A DNA stretch of 13,579 nt from Gammaproteobacteria bacterium (GCA_006227775.1 SBFV01000130.1:1-13579), one strand, 5' to 3'. Counted from the first letter of the stretch, positions 1 to 7,672 are shown. The notes: a model not told the origin generated them from the sequence alone. A program made the numbers and translations.

Positions 1-25
1 AACCTTTACCTGGAGTCCCGTACCC

Positions 26-1051
26 ATGCCTTGCGCCCCTGTCCGCCTGATCGCCGCCGGCCTCGCTACCCTGGCCGCCCTCCCCCTCCCCGCCCTGGCC
101 GCCGAGGTCAATATCTACTCCGCCCGGAGCGAAGAGCTGATCAAGCCCCTGCTGGATCGCTTCGCCCAGGAAACCGGGGTTAAGGTCAATCTGGTCACCG
201 GCAAGGAGGACGCCCTCTTGCAGCGACTCCAGAGCGAAGGGGTGAATTCCCCCGCGGACCTGCTCATCACCACGGACGTGGGCCGCCTCCACCGGGCCAA
301 GGAGGCGGGGGTGACCCAGGCGGTAATCTCCCCCCGCCTGGAAAGCGCCATCCCCTCGGCCTACCGGGACCCGACGGGCCACTGGTTCGGACTCACCCTC
401 AGGGCCAGACCCATCCTGTACGTGGAAGGTAAGGTCAAACCGGAGGAACTGTCCACCTACGAGGACCTGGCCAACCCCAAGTGGAAGGGACGCATCTGCA
501 TCCGTTCTTCCGACAACGTCTACAACCAGTCCCTGGTCGCCTCCCTCATCGCCGCTGACGGCGCCGAGGCGACGGAGACCTGGGCCAAGGGCCTGGTCGC
601 CAACCTGGCGCGTCCTCCCAAGGGCGGGGACCGGGACCAGATCCTGGCCGCCGCGGCCGGCCAGTGCGACCTCGCCATCGCCAACACCTATTATTTGGCC
701 GGCATGCTGACCGCCCCCGAGGCGAACCAGCGAGAGGCCGCCGCCAAAATGAAGGTCTTCTGGCCCAACCAGGCGGGCCGTGGCGTCCATGTCAACGTCA
801 GCGGCGCGGCCCTGACCCAGGGGGCGAAGAACAAGGCGGAGGCGGTCCAGCTTCTGGAATATCTGTCGGGAGACCAGGCCCAGACCTGGTACGCGGAGAC
901 CAACGGCGAATACCCGGTCCGTGCCGGTGTGCCGATCAGCGCGACCCTGGCCGCCTGGGGCGAGTTCACGGCCGATGGCATCAATCTGACGCGTCTCGGC
1001 GAGCTCAACGGCGAGGCGGTCCGGCTCATGGACCGGGCGGGCTGGAAATAG
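26..1051 (+). CDS. fbpA: Ferric-iron ABC transporter, periplasmic substrate-binding protein
   Basis: This is the periplasmic Fe(3+)-binding component of an FbpABC/FutA-type importer, 341 residues, the usual family length. A Sec signal peptide is visible: Arg7, a hydrophobic stretch to about residue 22, then ALAA with cleavage near residues 25-26. The mature protein opens with VNIYSAR, the typical first strand of this family. Tyr31, Tyr166 (VYNQS) and the pair Tyr222-Tyr223 (ANTYY) fall where FutA/FbpA proteins place their iron-ligating tyrosines, which supports ferric iron over other substrates. The ATG start is preceded by TGGAG about 10 bases upstream. The fbpB start lies 4 bases after the stop, so the two are co-transcribed. 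The promoter, and any Fur box, would be left of the window. Iron specificity is inferred from family and tyrosines, not proven. The symbol fbpA is a family name; afuA or futA would be equally apt. Confidence 0.93.
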   Translation: MPCAPVRLIAAGLATLAALPLPALAAEVNIYSARSEELIKPLLDRFAQETGVKVNLVTGKEDALLQRLQSEGVNSPADLLITTDVGRLHRAKEAGVTQAVISPRLESAIPSAYRDPTGHWFGLTLRARPILYVEGKVKPEELSTYEDLANPKWKGRICIRSSDNVYNQSLVASLIAADGAEATETWAKGLVANLARPPKGGDRDQILAAAAGQCDLAIANTYYLAGMLTAPEANQREAAAKMKVFWPNQAGRGVHVNVSGAALTQGAKNKAEAVQLLEYLSGDQAQTWYAETNGEYPVRAGVPISATLAAWGEFTADGINLTRLGELNGEAVRLMDRAGWK

Positions 1052-1055
1052 AGAC

Positions 1056-2726
1056 ATGATCAACGCTACCGTCACCGCTGGGTCCCCGCGCTCACGACCC
1101 GGCTACTGGGCCTGGGGGGTGATCGCCCTGGCCCTGACGCTCGCCCTGCCGGTGCTGGTGGTGCTGGGTTTCCTCTTTGCCCCCGCCGGGGAGGTCTGGG
1201 AGCACCTGGCGGCAACGGTGCTCCAGGACTATGTGGTCAATTCCCTCTGGCTCATGCTGGGGGTGGCCGTCGGCACCCTGATCGGCGGCGTGGGCACCGC
1301 CTGGCTGACCAGCATGTGCCGTTTTCCCGGCCGAGGCCTGTTCGAATGGGCCCTGTTACTGCCCATGGCCATGCCGGCCTATATCATCGCCTACACTTAC
1401 ACTGGCCTGCTGGATTTCGCCGGCCCCGTGCAGACGCTCCTGCGGGCCTGGTCCGGTTGGGGTTACGGTGACTACTGGTTCCCGGAGATCCGCTCCCTGC
1501 CGGGGGCGGTGGTCATGCTCTCCCTGGTGCTCTACCCCTACGTCTACCTCCTGGCCCGCGCCGCCTTCCTCGGTCAGTCCCTGTGCGTCCTGGACGTCAG
1601 CCGAACCCTGGGCAACGGGCCCTGGCGTACCTTCTTCACCGTCGCCCTGCCCCTGGCCAGGCCCGGCATCGTCGCCGGTCTCTCCCTGGCCCTGATGGAG
1701 ACCCTGGCGGACTACGGCACCGTCCAGTACTTCGGCATCGCCACCTTCACCACCGGCATCTTTCGTACCTGGTTCGGTCTCGGCAACACCGTGGCGGCCG
1801 CCCAGCTCGCGGCCCTGCTGCTGGGCTTCATCTTCCTCCTCATCCTTCTGGAGCGCCTATCCCGGCGCCAGGCCCGCTATCACCAGACCAGCCAGCGTCA
1901 TCAGGCCATCCGACGCTATCCCCTGCGGGGCTGGCGGGGGCTGGTGGCCTTCGTCTTCTGCCTCATCCCCCTCGCCCTCGGCTTCCTGTTGCCCGCCGGG
2001 CAACTGGCGGCCTGGGCGCTGGAAGTGGCCAGCACCAGTCTGGACGCCGCCTTCTGGCGCCTGGTCGGCCACAGCCTGGGCCTGGCGGCGGCGGCCGCGC
2101 TCCTCGCCCTGCTGCTGGCCCTGATCCTGGGCTACGGTCAACGCCTGCGTCCCACCCCAGGGGTGACGCTCGCGGTGCGGGTGGCGGGCCTGGGTTATGC
2201 CGTGCCGGGTACCGTCATCGCCGTTGGGGTCATCATCCCCTTCGGCTGGCTGGACAACCAGATTGACGCCTGGATGCGCGCCACCTTCGGCCTTTCCACC
2301 GGGCTGCTGCTGAGCGGTACCCTGGCCGCCCTGCTGTTCACTTACCTGGTGCGATTCCTGGCGGTATCCCTGCAGACGGTGGAAAGCGGTCTGGGGAAGA
2401 TCCGGCCCTCCATGGACGAGTCGGCGCTGTCCCTGGGCCTGAGGCCTGGCACGGTGCTATGGCGGGTGCATCTGCCCATCCTGCGTGGCAGTCTCTTTAC
2501 CGCCCTGCTGCTGGTCTTCGTGGACGTGCTCAAGGAACTGCCGGCGACTCTGATCCTGCGACCCTTTAATTTCAACACGTTGGCAGTACGGGTCTACGAA
2601 TTGGCGGCGGACGAGCGCTTGGCGGACGCGGCGCCCGCCGCCCTGGCCATCGTCTTCGCCGGCCTGGCGCCGGTCATCCTGCTCAGCCGCTCCATCACAA
2701 GGTCCCGCCATGCCCAGCCCCACTGA
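1056..2726 (+). CDS. fbpB: Ferric-iron ABC transporter, fused double permease
   Basis: This is the inner-membrane channel subunit of the ferric-iron importer, 556 residues. It consists of two tandem binding-protein-dependent permease domains of about six membrane segments each, as in FbpB/AfuB/SfuB. Hydrophobic segments are clear from about residue 20 onward. Each half carries an EAA-type loop that docks on the ATPase: LDVSRTLGNGPWRTFFTVA near residue 180 and DESALSLGLRPGTVLWRVH near residue 453. The central linker around residues 268-290 is Arg/Gln/His-rich and hydrophilic. The start follows the fbpA stop by 4 bases with only a weak GGA/GAG ribosome site, suggesting translational coupling. 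The 3' end overlaps fbpC by 17 bases. It is intact, with nothing missing for the family. Confidence 0.93.
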   Translation: MINATVTAGSPRSRPGYWAWGVIALALTLALPVLVVLGFLFAPAGEVWEHLAATVLQDYVVNSLWLMLGVAVGTLIGGVGTAWLTSMCRFPGRGLFEWALLLPMAMPAYIIAYTYTGLLDFAGPVQTLLRAWSGWGYGDYWFPEIRSLPGAVVMLSLVLYPYVYLLARAAFLGQSLCVLDVSRTLGNGPWRTFFTVALPLARPGIVAGLSLALMETLADYGTVQYFGIATFTTGIFRTWFGLGNTVAAAQLAALLLGFIFLLILLERLSRRQARYHQTSQRHQAIRRYPLRGWRGLVAFVFCLIPLALGFLLPAGQLAAWALEVASTSLDAAFWRLVGHSLGLAAAAALLALLLALILGYGQRLRPTPGVTLAVRVAGLGYAVPGTVIAVGVIIPFGWLDNQIDAWMRATFGLSTGLLLSGTLAALLFTYLVRFLAVSLQTVESGLGKIRPSMDESALSLGLRPGTVLWRVHLPILRGSLFTALLLVFVDVLKELPATLILRPFNFNTLAVRVYELAADERLADAAPAALAIVFAGLAPVILLSRSITRSRHAQPH

Positions 2727-3894
2727 ATGCCTCCCCAGCCCCAGCCCCAGCCCCAGCCTTGGTCCTGGTCCTGGTCCTGGTCCTGGTCCTGGTCCTGGAA
2801 ACGGCCCGCATCAAAGCCCAGGTCCCGTCCGTGGTCAACTGGTGATCAGTGGCGTCTCGATTGCCTATGACGGGGTCCCCATCGTCTCCGGGGTGGATTT
2901 CACCCTGGCGCGAGGCGCCATCGGCTGCTTGCTGGGGCCAAGCGGCTGCGGCAAGACCACCCTGCTGCGGGCGGTGGCCGGATTCGAGCCCCTGGCCAGC
3001 GGGGAGATCCACCTCCATGGTCGCCAGGTGGCCGGCCCTGGCCTGAACCTGCCGCCGGAGGAGCGGCGGGCCGGTATGGTTTTCCAGGATTTCGCCCTCT
3101 TCCCCCACCTGAGCGTGGCGCGTAATGTCGCCTTCGGTCTACGCTTCCTGGGCCGCCGCGAGCGTCGGGTACGGGTAGCGGAGCTGCTGGAACTGGTGGG
3201 GATGGCCGGCGCGGGGGACAAATATCCCCATCAGCTCTCAGGCGGCCAACAGCAACGCATCGCCCTCGCCCGTGCGATGGCGCCGCGCCCGGATATCTTG
3301 CTGCTGGACGAGCCCTTTTCCAGCATGGACGCCGAACTGCGGGAGCAACTCGCCCGGGAGGTCCGGGAGTTGCTGAAGCGGGAGGGGGTTACGGCGATCC
3401 TGGTTACCCACGACCAACTCGAGGCCTTTGCCATGGCGGACCGGATCGCCGTCATGTCCGGCGGACGCATCCATCAGGTGGGTAGTGGCTTCGACCTCTA
3501 CCACGAACCCGCGGATCGCTTCGTCGCCGATTTCATCGGCCAAGGGATCATGCTCCCCGGTCGCGTGGTGGACGACCGCCGGATAGACACCGAACTGGGT
3601 CCGCTCACCGGCACAAGTCCCCACGGCCTGGCTCATGGCACCCCCGGTGAGGTCTTACTCCGGCCGGACGACATCCTCCATGACGACGCCAGCCCCCTGC
3701 GGGCGGAGGTGGTCAACCGCGCCTTCCGCGGCGCCGAGTATCTCTATAGCCTGCGCTTGGCCAGTGGGCAGGTCATCCTTTGCCTGGTCCAGAGTCACCA
3801 CAACCACGCCATTGGGGAGCACATCGGCATCCGGGTAGCGGTGGATCACCTGGTGGCCTTCCCTCGGGAGACAGGGTCCCATACCCAGGAATAG
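2710..3894 (+). CDS. fbpC: Ferric-iron ABC transporter ATPase with Pro-Ser/Pro-Gly leader
   Basis: This is the cytoplasmic ATPase that drives FbpAB. All nucleotide-binding motifs are intact: Walker A GPSGCGKTT (residues 76-84), Q-loop Gln126, signature LSGGQQQR (176-183), Walker B LLLDE (197-201), D-loop SSMD and switch His234. A TOBE-like regulatory region fills about residues 275-385. The family is usually near 350 residues; this one has 394 because about 43 residues precede the ABC domain, including a Ser-Pro run and six Gly-Pro pairs encoded by hexanucleotide repeats. The ATG at 2710 has AAGG seven bases upstream and overlaps the end of fbpB, so translational coupling supports it. The only later in-frame start before the domain is GTG at 2842 (residue 45), which lacks a Shine-Dalgarno sequence. 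If GTG is used, the repeats would be leader RNA rather than protein. The ATPase role is certain; the start is moderately sure. Confidence 0.92.
   Translation: MPSPTECLPSPSPSPSLGPGPGPGPGPGPGNGPHQSPGPVRGQLVISGVSIAYDGVPIVSGVDFTLARGAIGCLLGPSGCGKTTLLRAVAGFEPLASGEIHLHGRQVAGPGLNLPPEERRAGMVFQDFALFPHLSVARNVAFGLRFLGRRERRVRVAELLELVGMAGAGDKYPHQLSGGQQQRIALARAMAPRPDILLLDEPFSSMDAELREQLAREVRELLKREGVTAILVTHDQLEAFAMADRIAVMSGGRIHQVGSGFDLYHEPADRFVADFIGQGIMLPGRVVDDRRIDTELGPLTGTSPHGLAHGTPGEVLLRPDDILHDDASPLRAEVVNRAFRGAEYLYSLRLASGQVILCLVQSHHNHAIGEHIGIRVAVDHLVAFPRETGSHTQE
2733..2798 (+). repeat. Two abutting hexanucleotide arrays, (CCCCAG)4 and (GGTCCT)6
   Basis: Four perfect CCCCAG units (2733-2756) are followed, after four bases, by six perfect GGTCCT units (2761-2796) plus a trailing GG. 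The unit length is six, so gain or loss of units keeps frame and only changes the length of the Ser-Pro and Gly-Pro runs at the N-terminus of the ATPase. On the minus strand the first array reads as four GGGG runs separated by CT, a compact G-quadruplex motif on the template strand of fbpC. Perfect unit identity suggests recent slippage expansion. Confidence 0.95.
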
Positions 3895-3982
3895 GATCCT
3901 GAGTCCCTTGGGCCATCCCAGCCATCGCCAATAAAGCATCGGTTGTTGGGAAACCGCGTCTTGACTTGACGCCAGCCCGTGC

Positions 3983-4210
3983 TCAGGCCGTCATTCCCGT
4001 CGCGACCGGGTCAGCCGTACCCATGGCCTCCGCCTGCCGCCGGGCCTGAATCCGCTCCCAGACTTTCTCGTGGAAGAAATAGGCGATGGTATTGATCACG
4101 GGCTCCACCATGGCGATCGCGCTGCCAATGAGGATGCTGCCGCTCAAGACATAGGCTACGGTGAAGGCCACGGTGAAGTGGACGATAGCAAAGGTAAAGG
4201 TTTTGGTCAT
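3983..4210 (-). CDS. DUF2061 family small membrane protein
   Basis: This 75-residue protein matches the DUF2061 pattern: a hydrophobic N-terminal half (FAIVHFTVAFTVAYVLSGS), a second hydrophobic stretch (ILIGSAIAMVEPVINTIAY), and the characteristic VEPxxNTxAYxFHEKVWERI motif at about residues 35-54, then a short charged tail. Its function is unknown; it is predicted to lie in the inner membrane with two segments. The ATG is preceded by GGGAGG with an 8-base spacing, a strong ribosome site, and a sigma70-like promoter lies about 30-60 bases upstream. It is convergent with the iron operon, 88 bases from the fbpC stop, and is probably monocistronic. The motif match makes me confident it is a real gene; nothing here indicates a role. 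Confidence 0.85.
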   Translation of the reverse strand: MTKTFTFAIVHFTVAFTVAYVLSGSILIGSAIAMVEPVINTIAYFFHEKVWERIQARRQAEAMGTADPVATGMTA

Positions 4211-4240
4211 CTTGGCTGCCTCCCATGTGACGATGGGTAC

Positions 4241-4268
4241 AGAATAGGTGGCGGCCGGTGACTTGCAA
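4241..4268 (-). promoter_or_regulatory. Sigma70-like promoter for the DUF2061 gene
   Basis: On the minus strand, TTGCAA (4263-4268) and TATTCT (4241-4246) are separated by 16 bases. Both elements match the sigma70 consensus at four of six positions or better. Transcription would begin near 4234, giving a leader of about 24 bases that contains the GGGAGG ribosome site. Read by eye, not scored. Confidence 0.45.
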
Positions 4269-4289
4269 AATCGAATGTTTCTCTGTTAT

Positions 4290-4308
4290 TGATCGAATTT
4301 GCCGATCA
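4290..4308. promoter_or_regulatory. Inverted repeat TGATCG-N7-CGATCA upstream of the DUF2061 promoter
   Basis: A perfect 6-bp inverted repeat (4290-4295 and 4303-4308) with an AT-rich 7-base centre lies about 20 bases upstream of the -35 box of the DUF2061 promoter. The size and position would suit a dimeric regulator, but the arms are short and chance is possible. The rest of 4311-4497 holds two CGGTACC copies (4330-4336 and 4364-4370) and GC-rich sequence in which I recognise no gene. Confidence 0.25.
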
Positions 4309-4497
4309 TTCCCAGGATAGCTCAAGGCTCGGTACCCCCGGCCCCAGCCCTTGTCCAGCCTGGCGGTACCGTAAACCGCGTTACTGAGGTGATAGGAGCC
4401 GTCACGCCGCTCCCCTCCTGCCCCCCATCCGCCCTCAGGGGGCCTCAATACAATAGGGGCGGGGCGGGGTCTGCGCTGGGGCGGTGCTGGGTGGGGC

Positions 4498-5598
4498 TCA
4501 GGCTTCCAGGGCTTGGCGCAAGGCCTCGGCTACCTGACGCTGCTCGGCATCCTGGAGATAGGGATGCATGGGCAGGCTGAGAACGCCGCTCGCGGCGCCT
4601 GCCGCCACGGGCAGGGCGCCGGGGGGAGGAGCCATCCCGGCGAAGGCCGGTTGCAGGTTGAGGGGAATGGGGTAGTGGACGGCGGTAGGAATGCCTCGTT
4701 CACCAAGCCGGGCGGCGACCCGCTCCCGATCCGCCAGATGCACCGTGTACTGGGCGAAGACGCTGGTGTTGTGGGGCTCGATGAAGGGGGGGGTGACGCC
4801 GGCGACGGCCGCCAGCAGCTCCGTATAGCGGGCTCCCCGTCGGGCGCGGGCGGCAACCTCGTCCGGGAAGATGGCGAGCTTGGCCAGGAGCACCGCCGCC
4901 TGCATGGAATCGAGACGACCATTGAGGCCAAGGCGAATGTGGTGGTAGCGGCGATCCTGACCGTGATCCCGGATCTGGCGCATGGCCAGAGCCAGGTGGT
5001 CGTCGTCGGTGAAGCAGGCCCCGCCGTCGCCGTAGGCGCCGAGGGGCTTGGAGGGAAAGAAGCTGGTGCAGCCGATGGTGGTGAGCGCGCCGGAGTGCCG
5101 CCCCTTGTAGGTCGCCCCCAGGCTCTGGGCCGCGTCCTCGATCACCGGGAGGCCCGCGCGGGCGGCAATGGCGTTGATGGCGTCCAGATCCGCGCACTGG
5201 CCATAGAGGCTCACTGGCAGAATGGCCCGGGTGCGGGGGCTCAGGGCCGCCGCGATCCCCGCCGGGTCCAGGTTATAGGTGCGCGGCTCGATATCGACGA
5301 AGACCGGCCGGGCCCCCAGCAGCGCGATGACCTCGGCGGTGGCGATGAAGGTGAAGGGGGTAGTGATGACCTCGTCACCAGGCCCGACATCCAGGGCCAT
5401 GAGGGCGATGAGGAGGGCATCGGTACCAGAAGCCACGGCGACCGCATGCCTCACCCCGATCATGGCCGCCAGACGTTCCTCCAGTTCGGTGATCTCCGGG
5501 CCCATGACATAGCGCCCGTGAGTCAGCACGGCCTGAATGCGGGCCTGGACATCTTGCTGGATGCGCTCGTATTGGGTCTTGAGATCGACGAAATTCAT
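4498..5598 (-). CDS. wbpE: WbpE/WlbC-like nucleotide-sugar aminotransferase (DegT/DnrJ/EryC1/StrS family)
   Basis: This is a PLP-dependent sugar aminotransferase of 366 residues. Its closest known type is WbpE/WlbC, which transfers an amino group from glutamate to C3 of a UDP-2-acetamido-3-keto-uronic acid, a step in making diacetamido-uronic acids for O-antigen. Visible signature: FVDLKTQYERI at the start, ASGTDAL for cofactor phosphate, VIEDAAQS with Asp155 and Gln158 contacting PLP, SFFPSKPLGAYGDGG with the Schiff-base Lys184, then HGQDRRYHHIRLGLNGRLD and AVHYPIPLN. These blocks match WbpE nearly word for word. I chose the ATG at 5598, eight bases after GAGG and beginning MNFVDL as in relatives. 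The frame is open 28 residues further, to 5682, but those starts have no ribosome site and the extension is unlike the family. No pathway partner is in the window, so the exact substrate is inferred. Confidence 0.9.
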   Translation of the reverse strand: MNFVDLKTQYERIQQDVQARIQAVLTHGRYVMGPEITELEERLAAMIGVRHAVAVASGTDALLIALMALDVGPGDEVITTPFTFIATAEVIALLGARPVFVDIEPRTYNLDPAGIAAALSPRTRAILPVSLYGQCADLDAINAIAARAGLPVIEDAAQSLGATYKGRHSGALTTIGCTSFFPSKPLGAYGDGGACFTDDDHLALAMRQIRDHGQDRRYHHIRLGLNGRLDSMQAAVLLAKLAIFPDEVAARARRGARYTELLAAVAGVTPPFIEPHNTSVFAQYTVHLADRERVAARLGERGIPTAVHYPIPLNLQPAFAGMAPPPGALPVAAGAASGVLSLPMHPYLQDAEQRQVAEALRQALEA

Positions 5599-5712
5599 GG
5601 GTCTGGCCTCGGCTAGGCTGGGCATGGGCGCGGAAGAGTCCGGCATCATCGCGGGTCCCGCGGCGACGACTGGGTTCCCCATAGGGGCAAGAAAGGGGTG
5701 GCTTATCCATGG

Positions 5713-5752
5713 AAAAAAACAACCCCGGCGACCGTTATCAATCGCCGGGGTT
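5713..5752 (-). terminator. Intrinsic terminator of the lytic transglycosylase gene
   Basis: A perfect 11-bp stem, AACCCCGGCGA (5721-5731) with TCGCCGGGGTT (5742-5752), encloses a 10-base loop. Read on the minus strand the stem is followed by seven consecutive T residues (complement of 5713-5719). It lies about 46 bases after the stop codon at 5798 and separates that gene from the aminotransferase. The remainder of 5599-5712 is the aminotransferase leader; I see no convincing promoter in it. Confidence 0.93.
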
Positions 5753-5797
5753 GGCCGGACCGGGCTTCGTGGTTGCCGGGTCTGTCCCCGACCGGCA

Positions 5798-7672
5798 TCA
5801 GCCGTTGACCTTGATCCTCTGGCCCGCCTTGATGGTGTTGTCCTTGGCGCTCATTTTGTTGAGCTTTTTCAGCTCGTCCACGCTCATGTCATACATGACG
5901 GCCACGCGGAAGAGGGTCTCGTTGGGCTTGACGACATGGGTCTTGGGGGCGGCGGCCTTCTCCTTGCCCTTGCCCCTGGCGGCACCGGCATCGGCCTTGG
6001 CCAGAACCGCCTTGGCGTTCTTGGACTCCTTGCCGGTGGCGGGCTTGGCAGCCGCCTTGGCCAGGACCGGCTTGGCGGCGGAGGCGTCATCCCCCTTGTC
6101 CAGGACCTTGATCCTCTGTCCGTACTTGAGGGTATTGTCCTTGGCGCTCATTTTGTTGAGCTTTTTCAGCTCGTCCAGGCTCATGTCATACATGAGGGCC
6201 ACGCGGGTGAGGGTCTCGTTGGGCTTGACGATATGGGTCTTGGTGGATGGGGTCTTATCCTTGCCCTTGGCGGCGCCGATGTTGGTCTTGGCCAGGAGGG
6301 GTTTGACCTCGTCCGTGGCATCCGCCTTGGCCAGGGCGGGCTTGGCGGAGGCGGTGGCCCTGGACTTCGCGCTGCCGCGGTCCTCGGTCCGAGCCAGGGT
6401 CGGTTCAGGCTTGACCTCGGTCCGGCGTACCGTCACGAAGTCGTCCGCGTTATCTTCCCGGGCGAGGAGGGTGGCGGACGAGGTCGGACCGGGATGATCG
6501 CTGATCCGTTCGGTGGTACCGGCGGGCAGCCAGACGCTGCTTCCGGCGGGGATGCTGGCCTTGCCCTGGACGATGGCATTGCTCCAGGAAGGATTCAGAT
6601 CATCCAATTGATAGACCGAGAGGCCATAATGCCGGGCCAGTTGCTGGGCCGGCATGGAATACTTCAGGACCAGACGGTCATGATCGTGGGGTTTGTGGTA
6701 GGCCACGCCTTCGGGGAAGTATTTGTTGGGGTTACCGGCGACCTCCCGGGCGGCGACGAACTGAGAGTAGAAGTTGCGGGAATCGAAGCCGAAGGCCTCA
6801 CCCTGGTAATTCTGGACGATCTTGCCGATGTCGTTGCCATGGAGGCTTTTGGCCTTGGCCATGCCGCCCTGCCCATGGTTGTATGAGGTGATGGCCAGGG
6901 GCCAGCTCCCGAGCTTCTTGTGCGCCGCGGCCAGATAGCGGGCCGCGCCCTCGCAGGCCAGCATGGGATCCATGCGCTCATCCATGCGGTGATCGACCTG
7001 AAGGTCGTAGATGCGCCCGGTAGCGGGCATGAACTGCCAGAGACCCGCGGCACCAACCCCGGAGCGGGCCCGGGACTGGAAGGAGGATTCGACGTGAGGC
7101 AGGAAGGCCAGGTCCTCGGGAACGCCGTGCTTACGGAAGATCTCCCGGAAGGCGTCGTCATAGCGACCGCTGATCTCCATACCGGAGCGGAAGCGCTCAC
7201 GCATGCCCTGCTGGGTGCGGACCCGCTCGGAGGCGCCGAAAACCGCTTTACGGCCGCCGACGGCCTCCAGCTTGGACTGCAAGTCCTTCTCCGTCGAGGT
7301 CAGGGACTCGCCACTGACCAGCTTGCGCTCCAGGGTCGCCAGGCGGTCCTGGTATTCCTGCTGCTTACCCTTGAGGAAGGCACGGCGATCCTCGCTGCTG
7401 CCGCGGTAGGCGGACGGCACCTCGACCACCTCATAGATGACGCCCATGTATTGGTTGTCGTGGATGGCGACCTGGGAACGGTTCATCTCCCCGTAGACCT
7501 TGCGCCAGAATTCCACGTTATCTTCGATGCCGGGCGGGACGGGAAAGGTCGCGTCCGACGAGGTTTTCTGGCCCACCTTACGCCCGGAGTCGCCGGTGCT
7601 GGAGCAGCCGGTGAGATAGACCAGGACCAGTGCCAAAAGCATCAGGAAAACAGAGCGTATCGCCGATGTCAT
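5798..7672 (-). CDS. mltD: MltD-like membrane-bound lytic murein transglycosylase with LysM domains
   Basis: This lipoprotein cleaves the MurNAc-GlcNAc bond of peptidoglycan, forming 1,6-anhydro ends during wall growth and turnover; 624 residues. A lipoprotein signal peptide ends in LTGC (lipidated Cys23). An SLT catalytic domain follows at about residues 165-300, with catalytic Glu195 in HVESSFQSRA, then GLWQFMPATGR and SYNHGQGGM. The MltD pattern continues with a divergent LysM-like segment at about 330-385, then two clear LysM domains at about 478-523 and 577-622, joined by Lys/Ala-rich linkers carrying repeated KPVLAKA-type units. Residues 35-160 are specific to this protein and hydrophilic. 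E. coli MltD is shorter (about 450 residues); the excess is that N-terminal region and the linkers. GGGGGAGA precedes the ATG by about 8 bases. It is a single-gene unit with its own promoter and terminator. Confidence 0.92.
   Translation of the reverse strand: MTSAIRSVFLMLLALVLVYLTGCSSTGDSGRKVGQKTSSDATFPVPPGIEDNVEFWRKVYGEMNRSQVAIHDNQYMGVIYEVVEVPSAYRGSSEDRRAFLKGKQQEYQDRLATLERKLVSGESLTSTEKDLQSKLEAVGGRKAVFGASERVRTQQGMRERFRSGMEISGRYDDAFREIFRKHGVPEDLAFLPHVESSFQSRARSGVGAAGLWQFMPATGRIYDLQVDHRMDERMDPMLACEGAARYLAAAHKKLGSWPLAITSYNHGQGGMAKAKSLHGNDIGKIVQNYQGEAFGFDSRNFYSQFVAAREVAGNPNKYFPEGVAYHKPHDHDRLVLKYSMPAQQLARHYGLSVYQLDDLNPSWSNAIVQGKASIPAGSSVWLPAGTTERISDHPGPTSSATLLAREDNADDFVTVRRTEVKPEPTLARTEDRGSAKSRATASAKPALAKADATDEVKPLLAKTNIGAAKGKDKTPSTKTHIVKPNETLTRVALMYDMSLDELKKLNKMSAKDNTLKYGQRIKVLDKGDDASAAKPVLAKAAAKPATGKESKNAKAVLAKADAGAARGKGKEKAAAPKTHVVKPNETLFRVAVMYDMSVDELKKLNKMSAKDNTIKAGQRIKVNG
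5808..6241 (-). repeat. Direct duplication encoding the two C-terminal LysM domains
   Basis: The segments 5808-5944 and 6105-6241 are direct repeats offset by 297 bases (99 codons). By eye they differ at about 11 of 137 positions, with one block of about 43 bases fully identical. The intervening Lys/Ala-rich linker also resembles the linker before the first copy, so the duplicated unit was probably the whole 99-codon linker-plus-LysM module. Confidence 0.92.

Noticed and set aside
2733..2798. Possible CRISPR or other spaced-repeat array
   Set aside because: Units are contiguous hexamers without spacers and lie in frame inside a coding region; this is a microsatellite-type tandem repeat.
3956..3972. 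Hairpin GCGTC-N7-GACGC between the converging fbpC and DUF2061 genes as a terminator
   Set aside because: The stem is only 5 bp and is followed by no more than three T residues on the minus strand and none on the plus strand, which is too weak to call.
4330..4370. Two CGGTACC copies as operator sites
   Set aside because: GGTACC is self-palindromic and short; two copies 34 bases apart in GC-rich sequence are not convincing, and no promoter is placed to be controlled by them.
4513..5616. Plus-strand open frame of 367 codons opposite the aminotransferase
   Set aside because: The Gly/Asp/Gly-rich antisense frame has no recognisable motif; the minus strand is unmistakably a DegT-family enzyme.
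5650..5662. Palindrome CGCGGG-T-CCCGCG in the aminotransferase leader
   Set aside because: It is composed only of G and C in a GC-rich region with no promoter visible around it and no T-run; chance is likely.
5537..6886. Plus-strand open frame of 449 codons, rich in Gly, Leu, Val and Asp, opposite the lytic transglycosylase
   Set aside because: It is antisense to a gene with lipobox, SLT and LysM motifs. Its apparent repeats mirror the LysM duplication, and it matches no family; high GC content keeps antisense frames open.
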